64,000 nt of DNA from Curtobacterium flaccumfaciens (GCF_013359815.1 NZ_JABMCF010000041.1:124001-188000), one strand, 5' to 3'. Numbered from the stretch's first letter, positions 44,167 to 53,393 are shown. Program-made: numbers and translations. The notes: generated from the letters alone by a model not told the origin.

Positions 44167-47100
44167 CTAGTTGACCATTCCAGCCAATTCGCGGGTGAGC
44201 TGACGGCCCAGCACCGTTGTGAGCGTGTTCGGGTCCAGGTTCGGCATCGGCTTGAAATGGTTGTGCTGCTCGACCGACGTACTAGACTTCGGTGCCGCCT
44301 GCACGACACGGCTCGAGTCCATGTAGCGGACGCTGCCGCCCTGATTCATCGCCTCGAGCAGCGGACGGTTCGCAGCAGTCGCCGAAGCGTTCACCACGAA
44401 CTCGCGACCATGCACCAAGCCAGCAACCTGACCGGTGCCGTAATCGCCCGTGTAGCCGCCCACCGAATAACCAGGAACACCAAGCGCCTTCCCGATGACC
44501 CGCTGCAACTTCCGCGACTCGGAAGCAATCGCACGCGTAATCGACGTCGCGTTCCGGTTCGCCGACCGCAACTGCTTCTCAGCAGCATCGATCAGCTTCC
44601 CGAAGTTCGCATCCGCCACCTGATTGCCGATCTGCGCCGACGTCGACTGAATCGACTTGTACTGCGTGTTGATCGCGGCAATTTGCGCCTTCGACGAGGT
44701 AGCGAGCGACCGGGCCAGCGGGATGCCCTCATCGATGCCAAGCGAAGCGATCTCGTTCAACAGCGCCGGGGCGACACCGTTCTTCTGCAGCTTCGTGAGC
44801 AGCGACTGGAACTCTTTGAGCTTGCTCGCCCGTCCGGTCAGAGCCCGCTGCAGCGAGGATGACGAGCGGTAATCGCCGTACGAGAAATCAGACAGCTTCC
44901 CAGAAATCGACGACGACATCGACGACGCCGACGACTTCAGCCCATCGAGCTTGTCCGACGCCCTATCCACCGCCTTCGCCGCCTTGTCCGACTGCTTCTC
45001 CAGGCTCAGCAGGCGCTTCTCCGACGCCCCAGCAACGCGCGCCACAGACAGCCGGAACCGCTCCGGGTACTTGCTGTCCGTCGCGATCTGGAACGCCTGC
45101 GAGACGGCCGACTGGCCCGTCAGGCTGCCGGTGCGCACCCCGGTCCGGAAGCCGTAGATGTCGCTCAGACGAGAGAGGCGAGCGGCCTCCGCTTTCTGTC
45201 GTGCTTCCGCACGTTCCTTGGCAGCCTTCGCTCGAGCCTCAGCCGCCTTCTGGGCAGCTTCAGCCGAACCGCCGCCAGCAAGGTGAACAAGTCCACCGTT
45301 CGCGTACCGGCCGGCGTTCACCGCATCCAGGAACCCCGTCCCGTACTTGCTGACCGATCGTTCCCGAATGACGTACTCGCCGTTCGACAGCATCGCCGGG
45401 ATGGAGTCCGACGTTCCCGTGCCGGGACCGGAGATGTAGCCGCCGTTTGCCTTCTTGTTCTTGAAGACGCCGTTGGTGTTCTCCGGAGTGCCGACGGTGA
45501 CCCGGTTCGTCGTGATCGTGATCGTCTTCGACTGCACCAGACCCAGGGAGTTGAGCACCCCCTGGATTGCCGACTGCGCCTGAGCCGTCGCGGCGTTGAC
45601 CTGGGTTCGCTTCTCCTTCGGCAGCGCGTTGAGGCGCTGCTGGTAGTCAGACGTCTTCGACGCAGCCTCGGGAGCGTTGTTCTGGAACGTCGTGGCCCAG
45701 TCGGTCGGGGTGCCGATGATCTTGTTCGCGTAGTCCTGCGCAGCCTGACCGGTGATGCCGTACTGACCCAGCGCCTTCACGAGCTCGCTGCGACCCTGCT
45801 CCATCGCCGCGGTGGCCGACTGCTGGTTCCCGGTCTGCTGGAAGATCGAGCCGGCCGCGTTCTGCGCGGCCTGTGCGATCCCGTCGAGAGCTGACTGGTT
45901 GTTGCGGCCCTTCTCCGTCGAGATGTCGAGAGTCGTTCCGTTCTCCTTCAAGGAGTCCGTGACGCCATCAACTGCCGCCTGGAACTGACGCTTCGCCTCG
46001 CGAGCGTCGAGCGTCGGAGACGTCAGCGCCCGCAGCGCGTTCGCCACCTCATCGATGCTCGGAGCCGCCTCACCAGCAGCGCCTTGCAGGGCGTTGAGAG
46101 CATCCGCGTTGTCCTGGGTCGGCTGCTTCGCCCCCTTCGCTGCATCCGCGTACTGACCCATCGCGAGCTTGACGAGGTTCGTGTCGTTCGCCGTGATCCC
46201 GAGCGCGTCGGCCTGCTGCACGAGCGCCGACCGGTAGTCCCCGCCGATCGCATCCACGAGACGGTGCAGTGACTTCTGTGATCCGTCGGTCTGTTCCGCC
46301 AGCAGCTCGAACGCACGGACTGCCTTCGACGGGTCAGTGTTGGCGAGCTGCCCCATCTCAGCGTTGATGTCCCTCAGGGCGTTGACGCCCTGGTTGAAGT
46401 CGGTGTTGGTGAATCGCGTGAGGATGGCCTGGAAGCCGTTTGCGCTGTTGTGGGATGCGAACGACTGCAGTGCAGCGTCCATGTCCTTCAGCTGATCCTT
46501 GACGCTGCCATCGATGCCCGCCGAGAGCTGACCCTTGCCGAGAGTCTTGTAGATCTCAGCCGCCGACGAAGCCGACTTGAGCGTGTGCGTGATCTCGGAG
46601 CTATCAGCCTTCAGCTTCTCGAGCTCCGTGTTCAGCAGGGCAACTGCCGTGACACCGAGGGCAACACCTCCGACCCACGGGCCGCCGAGGAAGCCAGACA
46701 TGGAGCTCAACGCCGCACGCCCCGTGATGCCACTGGCCCGGAGCGATGCCATTGCAGACCGGAACTCGACGATCTTCGGGACAGCAAGGAGCAGCCCGCC
46801 GCCAAGCAACGTCGCAGCACCGACAACTCCCGTTGCGCCGAGCGCCGTGGCCTTCAGCGGTTCCGGAAGCTCCCGGACCTTCTGGATGAACGACGTGAGG
46901 TCTTGCACCATCGGGCGCAGGGCACTGCTCGCAGACGTCCCACTCTCAATCAGCCCCGCCTGGAACGCAGACTTGAGCTTGCTGAGGTCCCCGTTGAGGT
47001 TGTTGGACTTCTTGGCGGCCTGCTCGATCGCGTAGCCGGCGTCGTTGTTCTGGTCGATGTACTCCTGGATGCCATCGGCACCCTCCTTGTACAGAACCGT

Positions 47101-48006
47101 CGCAGCACGAACAGCGTCCGCACCGAAAATCTGCGACAAGGCCTGCTGACGCTGAGCATCCGTGAGGCCAGAAAGGCGCTCCTGCAGCACCTGAGCGATG
47201 TCAGCAGCCCCAAGGAACTGACCGTTCGCGTCCTCGACATTGATGCCGAGAGACTTCATCAGCTGCGCCGACTCCTTCGACGGGTTCGCCAGCATCTGCA
47301 ACATGCTCTTCAGCGACGTACCAGCATCAGAACCCAACAGACCAGCGTCCGCAAACGACGACAGCACACCCGTCGTTTCCTCGATCGAGAAGCCGAAGTT
47401 AGACGCAACCAGCCCAGACTGGTTCAGCGCATCACCCAGCTCCTGCACCCCACCCAGCGCCTTACCGGCACCAGCAGCAAGCAGGTCAGCGATGTGGGGA
47501 ACGTCGGAGCCCTCGAGGTTGAACTGCTTCATCGCGACCGCAGCGATCTGCGTCGCCTTACCGAGATCCACGTTGTCCGACGCCGCCAGCGCCAGAACAC
47601 CCGTCAGTCCGCCACCCAGGATGTCGCGTGTCGCTAGGCCCGCCTTACCCAGCTCCACCTGCGCCTCAGTCACCTGAGTCGCCGTGTAACCGAACGCAGC
47701 ACCAGCCGTCAGCGCCTGGTTGCGGAACTTGTCCATCTCGGAGGCGGACGCGTTCGTGGCCGCCTGGACTTTTGACATCTGGGCGTCGAAGTCGGCCGCC
47801 ATCTTCGTGACGATCAGGACAGAGCCCGTCGCCGCCGCGCCCATGGTCAGCAGGGAGCCGCCAACGCGCTCCGCTGCCTGCCCAACCTTCTCGAGCTTGT
47901 CGGACTCCTTTGCCGTGTCAGCTGTCGCTTTACGAACCTTCTCCATGCCCTTGACGTAGTTGTCAATCGCGGCACGGATTGTGACTTGCACAACCCTCTC
48001 GGCCAT
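44167..48006 (-). CDS. Phage tail tape measure protein (TP901 type)
   Basis: A 1279-aa protein. The N-terminus holds coiled coil (YVKGMEKVRKATADTAKESDKLEKV), then the TP901/PhageMin tail core at about 60-420 (DFDAQMSKVQAATNASASEMDKFRNQALTAGAAFGYTATQVTEAQVELGKAGL, LLGSDAGTSLKSMLQMLANPS, LSQIFGADAVRAATVLY). Membrane-type helices (ATALGATGVVGAATLLGGGLLLAVP) follow, with further coiled coils and the late motif GGYISGPGTGTSDSIPAMLSNGEYVIRE. It would set tail length in a siphovirus. Here no other tail-assembly gene accompanies it except the SGNH gene. The second of two ATGs (48004-48006) has GGAG at better spacing. Confidence 0.93.
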   Translation of the reverse strand: MAERVVQVTIRAAIDNYVKGMEKVRKATADTAKESDKLEKVGQAAERVGGSLLTMGAAATGSVLIVTKMAADFDAQMSKVQAATNASASEMDKFRNQALTAGAAFGYTATQVTEAQVELGKAGLATRDILGGGLTGVLALAASDNVDLGKATQIAAVAMKQFNLEGSDVPHIADLLAAGAGKALGGVQELGDALNQSGLVASNFGFSIEETTGVLSSFADAGLLGSDAGTSLKSMLQMLANPSKESAQLMKSLGINVEDANGQFLGAADIAQVLQERLSGLTDAQRQQALSQIFGADAVRAATVLYKEGADGIQEYIDQNNDAGYAIEQAAKKSNNLNGDLSKLKSAFQAGLIESGTSASSALRPMVQDLTSFIQKVRELPEPLKATALGATGVVGAATLLGGGLLLAVPKIVEFRSAMASLRASGITGRAALSSMSGFLGGPWVGGVALGVTAVALLNTELEKLKADSSEITHTLKSASSAAEIYKTLGKGQLSAGIDGSVKDQLKDMDAALQSFASHNSANGFQAILTRFTNTDFNQGVNALRDINAEMGQLANTDPSKAVRAFELLAEQTDGSQKSLHRLVDAIGGDYRSALVQQADALGITANDTNLVKLAMGQYADAAKGAKQPTQDNADALNALQGAAGEAAPSIDEVANALRALTSPTLDAREAKRQFQAAVDGVTDSLKENGTTLDISTEKGRNNQSALDGIAQAAQNAAGSIFQQTGNQQSATAAMEQGRSELVKALGQYGITGQAAQDYANKIIGTPTDWATTFQNNAPEAASKTSDYQQRLNALPKEKRTQVNAATAQAQSAIQGVLNSLGLVQSKTITITTNRVTVGTPENTNGVFKNKKANGGYISGPGTGTSDSIPAMLSNGEYVIRERSVSKYGTGFLDAVNAGRYANGGLVHLAGGGSAEAAQKAAEARAKAAKERAEARQKAEAARLSRLSDIYGFRTGVRTGSLTGQSAVSQAFQIATDSKYPERFRLSVARVAGASEKRLLSLEKQSDKAAKAVDRASDKLDGLKSSASSMSSSISGKLSDFSYGDYRSSSSLQRALTGRASKLKEFQSLLTKLQKNGVAPALLNEIASLGIDEGIPLARSLATSSKAQIAAINTQYKSIQSTSAQIGNQVADANFGKLIDAAEKQLRSANRNATSITRAIASESRKLQRVIGKALGVPGYSVGGYTGDYGTGQVAGLVHGREFVVNASATAANRPLLEAMNQGGSVRYMDSSRVVQAAPKSSTSVEQHNHFKPMPNLDPNTLTTVLGRQLTRELAGMVN

Positions 48007-48043
48007 CATCTCTCCTTCGGCCAGGAGAAATCGGCACGCAAAA

Positions 48044-48105
48044 GCCCGCCGGAACTGGCATGCCGAGATCTCTAATCTCGTTCATGCCCGGGTGTTCCGG
48101 CGGGC
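48044..48105. other. Long hairpin upstream of the tape measure gene
   Basis: An outer 12-bp stem (GCCCGCCGGAAC with its exact complement at 48094-48105) encloses an inner hairpin (CGAGAT against ATCTCG, 48064-48080). It lies directly before the tape measure start on the minus strand. It may be a terminator for transcription entering from the cargo genes or a structured leader. Confidence 0.55.
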
Positions 48106-48166
48106 GTATATCTAGGTCAATTCTACCGCGAATGGGTGGGAATCAAGGCGTTTTGGGGTGCAAAAA

Positions 48167-48199
48167 GCCCCGCCATATCAGGAGAAGATATGACGGGGC
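48167..48199 (-). terminator. Intrinsic terminator downstream of the cargo pair
   Basis: A 12-bp stem (arm GCCCCGCCATAT) with one wobble pair, ending in a T-run when read on the minus strand. It sits 245 bp beyond the stop of the 48444 gene. Confidence 0.85.
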
Positions 48200-48443
48200 C
48201 TTCATGAGGCACCCCGGAGGCCTGCGATGCGTTGCGTTACGGATAATCCGCGGAAACATGCGGATCAGCGAGGGTCACCTGAAGAGGCAGGAGCTGGCGG
48301 ATCACACGCGAAATCAGGTAGAACAGCCGCTCATCTGGGGTTTTCGAAACGAAAAAAAACGGAGCAAGTACGCACGCTGGACCAGAGTTGCTATCCGGCG
48401 GTGACTTGTACTAGCACAAAGGAGGCACCCCCACCCCAAACGA
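48200..48443. other. Gene-free stretch after the cargo pair
   Basis: Together with 48010-48199 this makes a 437-bp gap without a credible gene. The stretch is A/T-richer than average (for example a run of AAACGAAAAAAAACGG near 48350). Reading frames here lack codon bias and starts. Apart from the two hairpins listed separately I see nothing in it. Confidence 0.5.
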
Positions 48444-49586
48444 CTACCTAGTCGATTCGTCAAATATCTCGTCGAGAGGCTCCACGTTCGAAGCATTTAG
48501 CATGCGAAGTGGTTGCCCTGGCCGCCGCTCCAAGGTGCCACGAGTAGACACAATTCTACCCTTCCTCATCCAATCATGCGCTTCATGAATCACCGAGGTG
48601 CTGACGCGAACTTGCACTTCAACGAAACGACTGGAACGCAGGACTCGTAGGGTGATGGAGCCATAGGGATCGTCCGGAATATGGCGGATGTCGATCACCC
48701 TTCCAGAGATAAACACTTCGGGATCCGGTTGTGCTTGCCGAAGTACCTTGACCACATCCGAGAGCAGAGTCGATGCCTCCTCCGGAATCACCACCTGCGT
48801 GGGCATACGCTCCCCTCCAGTCACCGCAGGCGACCAGCGGAAGCTTGCGTCCAGCTTATGCACGCCGCTCTGCCGAGTGATGTTTCTAACGGCGCTCACA
48901 AGCTCCGCGCTGACTCCGACGTCGATCAGGTCGAGAACCTCATCCCGACTTGGGGCCCGATCAGGTTTCACGACAGCCTGATCTAGCCCGCGCAGCGCGG
49001 ATGCGGCGGTTCTAGTCAGCACGCGCTCGGCTGTTTCAATTCCTCGCACCACGTCCGTGAAAAGATCCTGAGGCTCATCCATGGTAACGACTGGCATGAT
49101 CACAGGCAGGACGAAGGACCCTTTCCTGGTGTGCGAAAGTCGCGCGTGGCCGGCGATCTCATCGCCGCTACGGCTGAAATTACCTCTAATGCTCGCGGTT
49201 GGACGACGGGAAGTGGTTCCGGCTGCTCGCAGGATGCGCTGAGCCGCGGTCAATACAGCACCCGCGGCCTCTAGGGGAGCTGCGTCATCAAGCAGAAAAG
49301 CATCGCCAATCTTATACGCTTGAAGGTCGAAAAACTCATGCCTAATGTCGTCGGCGACTGCTTCGGGTGCACGCTTTTCTTTCGCGGCGATTCGCTGGGC
49401 AGCGCCTTCGAATTCTAGAGAACCGTCGCGCACGTGGTTGGGAACTGCTGTCACATCCAGCTCGGCGCTAGGGTCAGTGGCCCAAAGTTCGCCACCTGAT
49501 CCTCGCGATATGCGTTGCCACCCGGTCCGGTCAAGATAGCTAACCAGGCTCAAGTGCAGCGAAGCGTCGGTGCGCTCTTTGCTCAT
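48444..49586 (-). CDS. Unrecognised 380-aa protein, partner of the DUF4365-like gene
   Basis: Soluble protein with low-GC, weakly biased codons. The N-terminal 130 residues are alpha/beta (LVSYLDRTGWQRISRGSGGELWATDPS..., FEGAAQRIAAKEKRAPEAVADDIRHEFFDLQAYKIGDAF). Next comes a block HARLSHTRKGSFVLPVIMPV, reminiscent of a widespread uncharacterised family with an xGxSYVVxVxxP-type strand. The C-terminal region (VFISGRVIDIRHIPDDPYGSITLRV..., RGTLERRPGQPLRMLNASNVEPL) looks like an OB-type beta barrel. It overlaps the DUF4365-like gene by 4 bp. I cannot assign a function. Confidence 0.75.
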   Translation of the reverse strand: MSKERTDASLHLSLVSYLDRTGWQRISRGSGGELWATDPSAELDVTAVPNHVRDGSLEFEGAAQRIAAKEKRAPEAVADDIRHEFFDLQAYKIGDAFLLDDAAPLEAAGAVLTAAQRILRAAGTTSRRPTASIRGNFSRSGDEIAGHARLSHTRKGSFVLPVIMPVVTMDEPQDLFTDVVRGIETAERVLTRTAASALRGLDQAVVKPDRAPSRDEVLDLIDVGVSAELVSAVRNITRQSGVHKLDASFRWSPAVTGGERMPTQVVIPEEASTLLSDVVKVLRQAQPDPEVFISGRVIDIRHIPDDPYGSITLRVLRSSRFVEVQVRVSTSVIHEAHDWMRKGRIVSTRGTLERRPGQPLRMLNASNVEPLDEIFDESTR

Positions 49587-50086
49587 GTCAACCCCAGAGT
49601 GGCGAGTAAGTCATCATTCCATTGAGTCATTGTAGTACTTCCCAGTTCGTTCGAACGCGGGATCTCTATGCGAGTGGAAGAACTGAAGTCATGGTTATCA
49701 ACGCGAGTCCAGTAGGCTCGAGTGTCGGCAAGGAGCGTTCCTGTCGCTGGGTACTCGATCCAGTCGGAGCTTTGCTGGCGCACGACTACTACTAGGTAGT
49801 AGACCGGAAGCGCGCTATCCCTCCAGGAATCGATCCAGTGCGGTTTGGCGTAATGCACGATATCGTCCGTGCCGAACATATCTTCAATGTAGGTGGTCTT
49901 CACTTGCACTCGAATTGGCGCAGCCCGCATTTGAATGTCGCAATCCACAGCAATAGCGTCTTCATCGGGATCGTTCTCCTTGAAGCCGCAGCCAGCCTGC
50001 GCCGCAATAGCTCGCAGGTAAACGACGCCGTAACGACCCTGACGAGTGGTCGCGGAGAGGATCGCTGCCTGAACATTGGGCGTCAT
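49583..50086 (-). CDS. DUF4365-like putative nuclease
   Basis: A 167-aa protein. The core DEDAIAVDCDIQMRAAPIRVQVKTTYIEDM carries the acidic residue(s) and the Q-x-K strand (Gln61, Lys63) typical of DUF4365 and related PD-(D/E)xK endonuclease-like folds. It is followed by a YYLVVVVRQQSSDWIEYP strand pair. ATG 50084-50086 is preceded by AGGGGGA; an upstream start at 50146 is possible. It is the first gene of the two-gene minus-strand cargo unit, with 117 bp separating it from the next gene upstream. Confidence 0.78.
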   Translation of the reverse strand: MTPNVQAAILSATTRQGRYGVVYLRAIAAQAGCGFKENDPDEDAIAVDCDIQMRAAPIRVQVKTTYIEDMFGTDDIVHYAKPHWIDSWRDSALPVYYLVVVVRQQSSDWIEYPATGTLLADTRAYWTRVDNHDFSSSTRIEIPRSNELGSTTMTQWNDDLLATLGLT

Positions 50087-50203
50087 CGGGTCCCCCTGGC
50101 CCGCACTGCAAGATGCATGCCATGAACCTATCGTGCCCGCCGTCATTGCCCGACTCCTACGGGCTGCACACCTGTGCTGTGTGGCTGACTGTCGTGCTGA
50201 GCG

Positions 50204-51028
50204 CTACGGGATGCGCGTTGCTGCGATCTCCGCCTGTCGCTCCTGCGCAGCAACGCGGAAGGCAATCAGCTGCTGCTCGGTCAGGTCCGGCTCGGGCAGT
50301 TCACCACTCGTGACCTCGGCGTGCCCGCTGTGCACCATACGAGCGAGCTGACTAGCCGCGTAGCCCTTCCGAGTGCTCAGCACGTCTCCAACTGATTTGC
50401 CTCCGATGGCCTTCGTGACCTGCACCTCGAGGTGGGTGCTGCTCTGTCGTCGGTCGAAGGCGTCGAGCGAGTCAGCCGCCAGTCGATCGGTACCGATCCG
50501 TGCCGGCAGCGCCCCGAGGATCAGTGCGTCCACTCCCCCGGTCAGGTTGACGGTGCGGTCACCGATGGTCACCTGTCCGTTGCGGGTGACCGCAACGTCG
50601 AGCCCGTCGACCGTGAGGCCAGTGTCCGGCACCCCGAGGTTGCGCAGGGTGCGCGTCCACGCCTTCACTGCTTCATCTCGTGCTGCCACTCGCGACTTGA
50701 AGTCATCGACGGCAGCAGCGATCGCAGCGAGCCCTTCGTGCAGTCCTTCCACTGAGATCTGGTCGTCAGCCAGGAAGTCATTGAGCGCCTTCGTCAGCTT
50801 GTCGTTGCTCCCGAGGGCGTCGCGCTCCTGGCGCGCAACTCGTTCGGCTGCTTCCGCTCGCATCTGAGCGAAGCGGCGTTCCCCTTCCAGCTCTGTGACT
50901 GCCGCTGGGGTCATGTGCCCGTCGAGTGCGAGGGCTTCGTACTCTTCCTTGCGGTCGGTGAGCTCCTGCAGGCGTGCCTTCAGCTCAGCTGCTCGCTGTG
51001 CGGCTTCGGTGTTCAGTTCGATGCTCAT
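50204..51028 (-). CDS. Hypothetical coiled-coil protein of the element
   Basis: A 274-aa protein. Residues about 5-90 are a coiled coil (AAELKARLQELTDRKEEYEALALDG..., AEAAERVARQERDALGSNDKL). The middle has short strands (LDVAVTRNGQVTIGDRTVNL) and the C-terminal region ends EQQLIAFRVAAQERQAEIAATRIP. No family recognised; it heads or belongs to the minus-strand replication/control operon. Confidence 0.7.
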   Translation of the reverse strand: MSIELNTEAAQRAAELKARLQELTDRKEEYEALALDGHMTPAAVTELEGERRFAQMRAEAAERVARQERDALGSNDKLTKALNDFLADDQISVEGLHEGLAAIAAAVDDFKSRVAARDEAVKAWTRTLRNLGVPDTGLTVDGLDVAVTRNGQVTIGDRTVNLTGGVDALILGALPARIGTDRLAADSLDAFDRRQSSTHLEVQVTKAIGGKSVGDVLSTRKGYAASQLARMVHSGHAEVTSGELPEPDLTEQQLIAFRVAAQERQAEIAATRIP

Positions 51029-51044
51029 GGTCTCTCCTGGTTGG

Positions 51045-51182
51045 TCAGCGGCTGCCGAAGGCTCGGCGGGCGAAGTCGTCGAGGTCTGTGGTGGGGTCAG
51101 GTTTAGAACCGTCTCGTTGCTGCTCTTCGTCGTGCTTGATGTCGTCGAGGACTCGCTTGATGAGGTCGTCGTGGTCGGTCAT
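51045..51182 (-). CDS. Very small acidic protein, 45 aa
   Basis: MTDHDDLIKRVLDDIKHDEEQQ... ending FARRAFGSR. It overlaps the preceding gene by 4 bp (ATGA) and lies 16 bp before the next gene, as the rest of this compact operon does. Function unknown. Confidence 0.55.
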   Translation of the reverse strand: MTDHDDLIKRVLDDIKHDEEQQRDGSKPDPTTDLDDFARRAFGSR

Positions 51183-51598
51183 GCGTTGCTCCCTTCGGGG
51201 TTCGCATCGATGGCGTCGGCGAAGGTTTGCCACCACTGCTGTGCAGCCCCTCGCAGGTCGACGTCGGTGGTGTCCGTGACGCGGTATGCCGGCTCGAGGT
51301 ACAGGCACGCGAGGTGGAGAAGCGCGCCGAAGGCCACGTCGGGCCATGCGTCCGGGCCGAGCTTCTTCTCGGCGTGGGCGCGATGCTCCACGACGAGATT
51401 GACGAGCTCTTCGGTGTTGGCGGTCGTCACAGAGATTTGGGTAGCGAGCGCATAGCCAGCGAGGCCGATGGACCCGCCGCCCACCACCGTGCTTGGGATG
51501 CCGTTCGCGTCTTCGTAGATCTGAGTGAGCAGCTTGTTGCCGGCTGTCTCGAGCTCGGCGAGGTAGGCCTTCAACCACTCGCGGCTTGCGTCGGTCAT
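51179..51598 (-). CDS. Hypothetical element protein, 139 aa
   Basis: Helical N-terminus (REWLKAYLAELETAGNKLLTQIYEDANG), a Gly-rich hydrophobic stretch (STVVGGGSIGLAGYALATQ), then EELVNLVVEHRAHAEKKLGPDAWPDVAFGALLHLACLYLEPAYRV. No family recognised. It is coupled to the 45-aa gene. Confidence 0.65.
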   Translation of the reverse strand: MTDASREWLKAYLAELETAGNKLLTQIYEDANGIPSTVVGGGSIGLAGYALATQISVTTANTEELVNLVVEHRAHAEKKLGPDAWPDVAFGALLHLACLYLEPAYRVTDTTDVDLRGAAQQWWQTFADAIDANPEGSNA

Positions 51599-51608
51599 GC
51601 GTTTGGTC

Positions 51609-51758
51609 CTAACGGTCGTGGTGCAGCCCGAAGGCTGGGTGGTTGAGTCGCGGGCACGTGGAGTCGTGCTCGAGGACGGCGTGGGTGATGCCTGGGCCTG
51701 AGATGTCGATGACTGCTGCGGCTGAGCAGTCAGGGCAGGCGACGGTGATCGGGTTCAT
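51609..51758 (-). CDS. Very small zinc-ribbon-like protein, 49 aa
   Basis: MNPITVACPDCSAAAVIDISG..., then HDSTCPRLNHP. The CPDC and later Cys/His residues look like a minimal zinc-binding knuckle. It overlaps the AAA ATPase gene by 4 bp, which supports it as a real coupled gene although very short. Confidence 0.6.
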   Translation of the reverse strand: MNPITVACPDCSAAAVIDISGPGITHAVLEHDSTCPRLNHPAFGLHHDR

Positions 51759-52813
51759 GCCACGCCCTCGAACACGTCTCTCTCGTAGGGGGTGTTAGAA
51801 GCGTTAGGAGTGTTAGAACCGTCTTCGGAACTAACAGATCTAACGGAACTAACAGCAGGGCCATAGAGGCCCCGTGATGGCTTCAAGATGCGCTTCGCGT
51901 CGACCGCGCGCTTGAGGTACACGTCGAGCTGAGCAACCGGGATCGTCGGCAGCAGGTGCTGAATCTCTTGGCGGGAGACGGGAGCATCGGCCTGGTAGAC
52001 GACGCCGATGATGTCGGCCATCCGATCCCCCACTCCTGCGGACACTTTGATCGCGTCAGCAGCGGCACGGGCGGCTTCCAGCCCTCCCCCGTGAAGTGCC
52101 CAGGCACCCGAGTCGGACAGCAGCAGTGCGTACTCGCCCTCTTTTGCATCGCGGGAGGTGACGTGCAGCGTCGCGCTCTGCTCCTGTCGCTCACGGCGCA
52201 GCACGAGCACGGTGTCGGCAGCTCCTGCGATGCCCTGGGTGCCGCTCACAGCGTCCAGGAAGTCCTCACCGCCGCTCTTCCGGGTGTGGTGGACGATGAT
52301 GAGGGACGAGCCCGGTTCCTCGTCCGTAGTGGCCTTGAGCGCGCCAAGGAACTCGTAGTCCGCGGCGTACTGCGACTTCGTTGCCGCGGTACTTGGAAGT
52401 ACCTTCCCGAGGGTGTCGAGGATGACGACGGGGTTCTGGTCGATGTTCCGGGAGATGAACTCCTTGATCGCAGGGATCACTTGACCACCTTCGAGCGCAG
52501 TGACGAACTCGAGCCGAGGGGTGACCACCTCAGGGTTTAGCGTGCGAATGCGCTGCTGCAGGCGACGGGGACCGTCTTCGAGTGCGAGATACAAGACAGG
52601 GCGGGGCGCGCCCGTAGGTACACCTCCAAGCGCTTTCTCGCCAACGTGGAGCGAGAGCGCCAGTCCGAGCACTAGCCAGCTCTTGCCGATCTTCGGCGCT
52701 GCGACGAGCAGGGTCATGCCTTCGGGGATGATGCCGGGGACGACGTACTGAGTGGGTGGAAATTCTTGCGCCATCAGCCAGCGGGCATCGAAGGTGGTTG
52801 GGGGTCGGGTCAT
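51755..52813 (-). CDS. AAA (RepA/DnaB-like) ATPase
   Basis: A 352-aa RecA-fold ATPase. Walker A is AAPKIGKS (38-45) and Walker B is PVVILDTLG; SLIIVHHTRKSGGEDFLDAVSGTQGIAGAAD is the sensor/arginine-finger-like region seen in RepA/AAA_25 hexameric helicases. The C-terminal 80 residues look like a winged helix (VSRQEIQHLLPTIPVAQLDVYLKRAVDAKRILKPSRGLYG). It likely drives element replication or recombination. It is the largest gene of the operon 54.6 to 50.2 kb. Confidence 0.88.
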   Translation of the reverse strand: MTRPPTTFDARWLMAQEFPPTQYVVPGIIPEGMTLLVAAPKIGKSWLVLGLALSLHVGEKALGGVPTGAPRPVLYLALEDGPRRLQQRIRTLNPEVVTPRLEFVTALEGGQVIPAIKEFISRNIDQNPVVILDTLGKVLPSTAATKSQYAADYEFLGALKATTDEEPGSSLIIVHHTRKSGGEDFLDAVSGTQGIAGAADTVLVLRRERQEQSATLHVTSRDAKEGEYALLLSDSGAWALHGGGLEAARAAADAIKVSAGVGDRMADIIGVVYQADAPVSRQEIQHLLPTIPVAQLDVYLKRAVDAKRILKPSRGLYGPAVSSVRSVSSEDGSNTPNASNTPYERDVFEGVA

Positions 52814-53223
52814 TGGGTCTCCTGTCCGGAGTAGATCTGGGCGCGGATTGCGGCCGCTCGTTTGGCTGCGGCTTCAGCGCCGCGATGCTTCTGCGCCTCG
52901 AGGAAGGCGTTTGTGGTCTCGTGGTCACGCGATGGCTGGCGTCGGCACACTTCGGCGTAGAGCCGGTCTGCGTCGTCGTTGGCGTGGTCGACTTCGGGTT
53001 GCCGTGACGCACTGCCCTGCTCGAACGCGAAGACGTAGAACTGCCGAAACGAGGGCGGCAGCTGCCTGAGCTCGACGACGCCAGCGGTGAGGTCGATCGC
53101 CAGCTGGTGCATGTACCGCTCTGCGGCTGGCGAGAGCTCGATGGTGTCCGGGTACGAGAAAGCCCCCTCGTCCTCGTAGTGAGGATCTGGGGGCTTCCTG
53201 GTGCCGGACTGGCCTACGGCCAC
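52810..53223 (-). CDS. Hypothetical element protein, 137 aa
   Basis: The middle (ELSPAAERYMHQLAIDLTAGVVELRQLPPSFRQFYVFAFEQG) is a helical region seen in small phage proteins. The C-terminal part is charged (ETTNAFLEAQKHRGAEAAAKRAAAIRAQI). It overlaps the ATPase gene by 4 bp and the upstream small gene by 10 bp. Function unknown. Confidence 0.65.
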   Translation of the reverse strand: MAVGQSGTRKPPDPHYEDEGAFSYPDTIELSPAAERYMHQLAIDLTAGVVELRQLPPSFRQFYVFAFEQGSASRQPEVDHANDDADRLYAEVCRRQPSRDHETTNAFLEAQKHRGAEAAAKRAAAIRAQIYSGQETQ

Positions 53224-53393
53224 TCAGGCGGCTCCGGACGTTCGGCGTCTTGCGCAGCTTCGAGCAGGCAGATAGCCAAGCGTCGCGCCTGGTCCCCAGC
53301 TAGCTCCGTCAGGGGTCGTTCGGCACGCACTCCCACCACGCCGTTGATGGCGAGCACCGCGAACCCGTCGACCGTCGTCTTACCCGCCGGCAT
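53214..53393 (-). CDS. Small element protein, 59 aa
   Basis: MPAGKTTVDGFAVLAINGV..., ending AERPEPPEWP. It starts at 53391-53393, overlapping the stop of the next gene by 1 bp (TGATG type), so it belongs to the same tightly packed operon. Function unknown. Confidence 0.55.
   Translation of the reverse strand: MPAGKTTVDGFAVLAINGVVGVRAERPLTELAGDQARRLAICLLEAAQDAERPEPPEWP

Noticed and set aside
48060..48404. Plus-strand open frame in the gap upstream of the tape measure gene
   Set aside because: It runs through two strong hairpins, has no ribosome-binding site and no codon bias.
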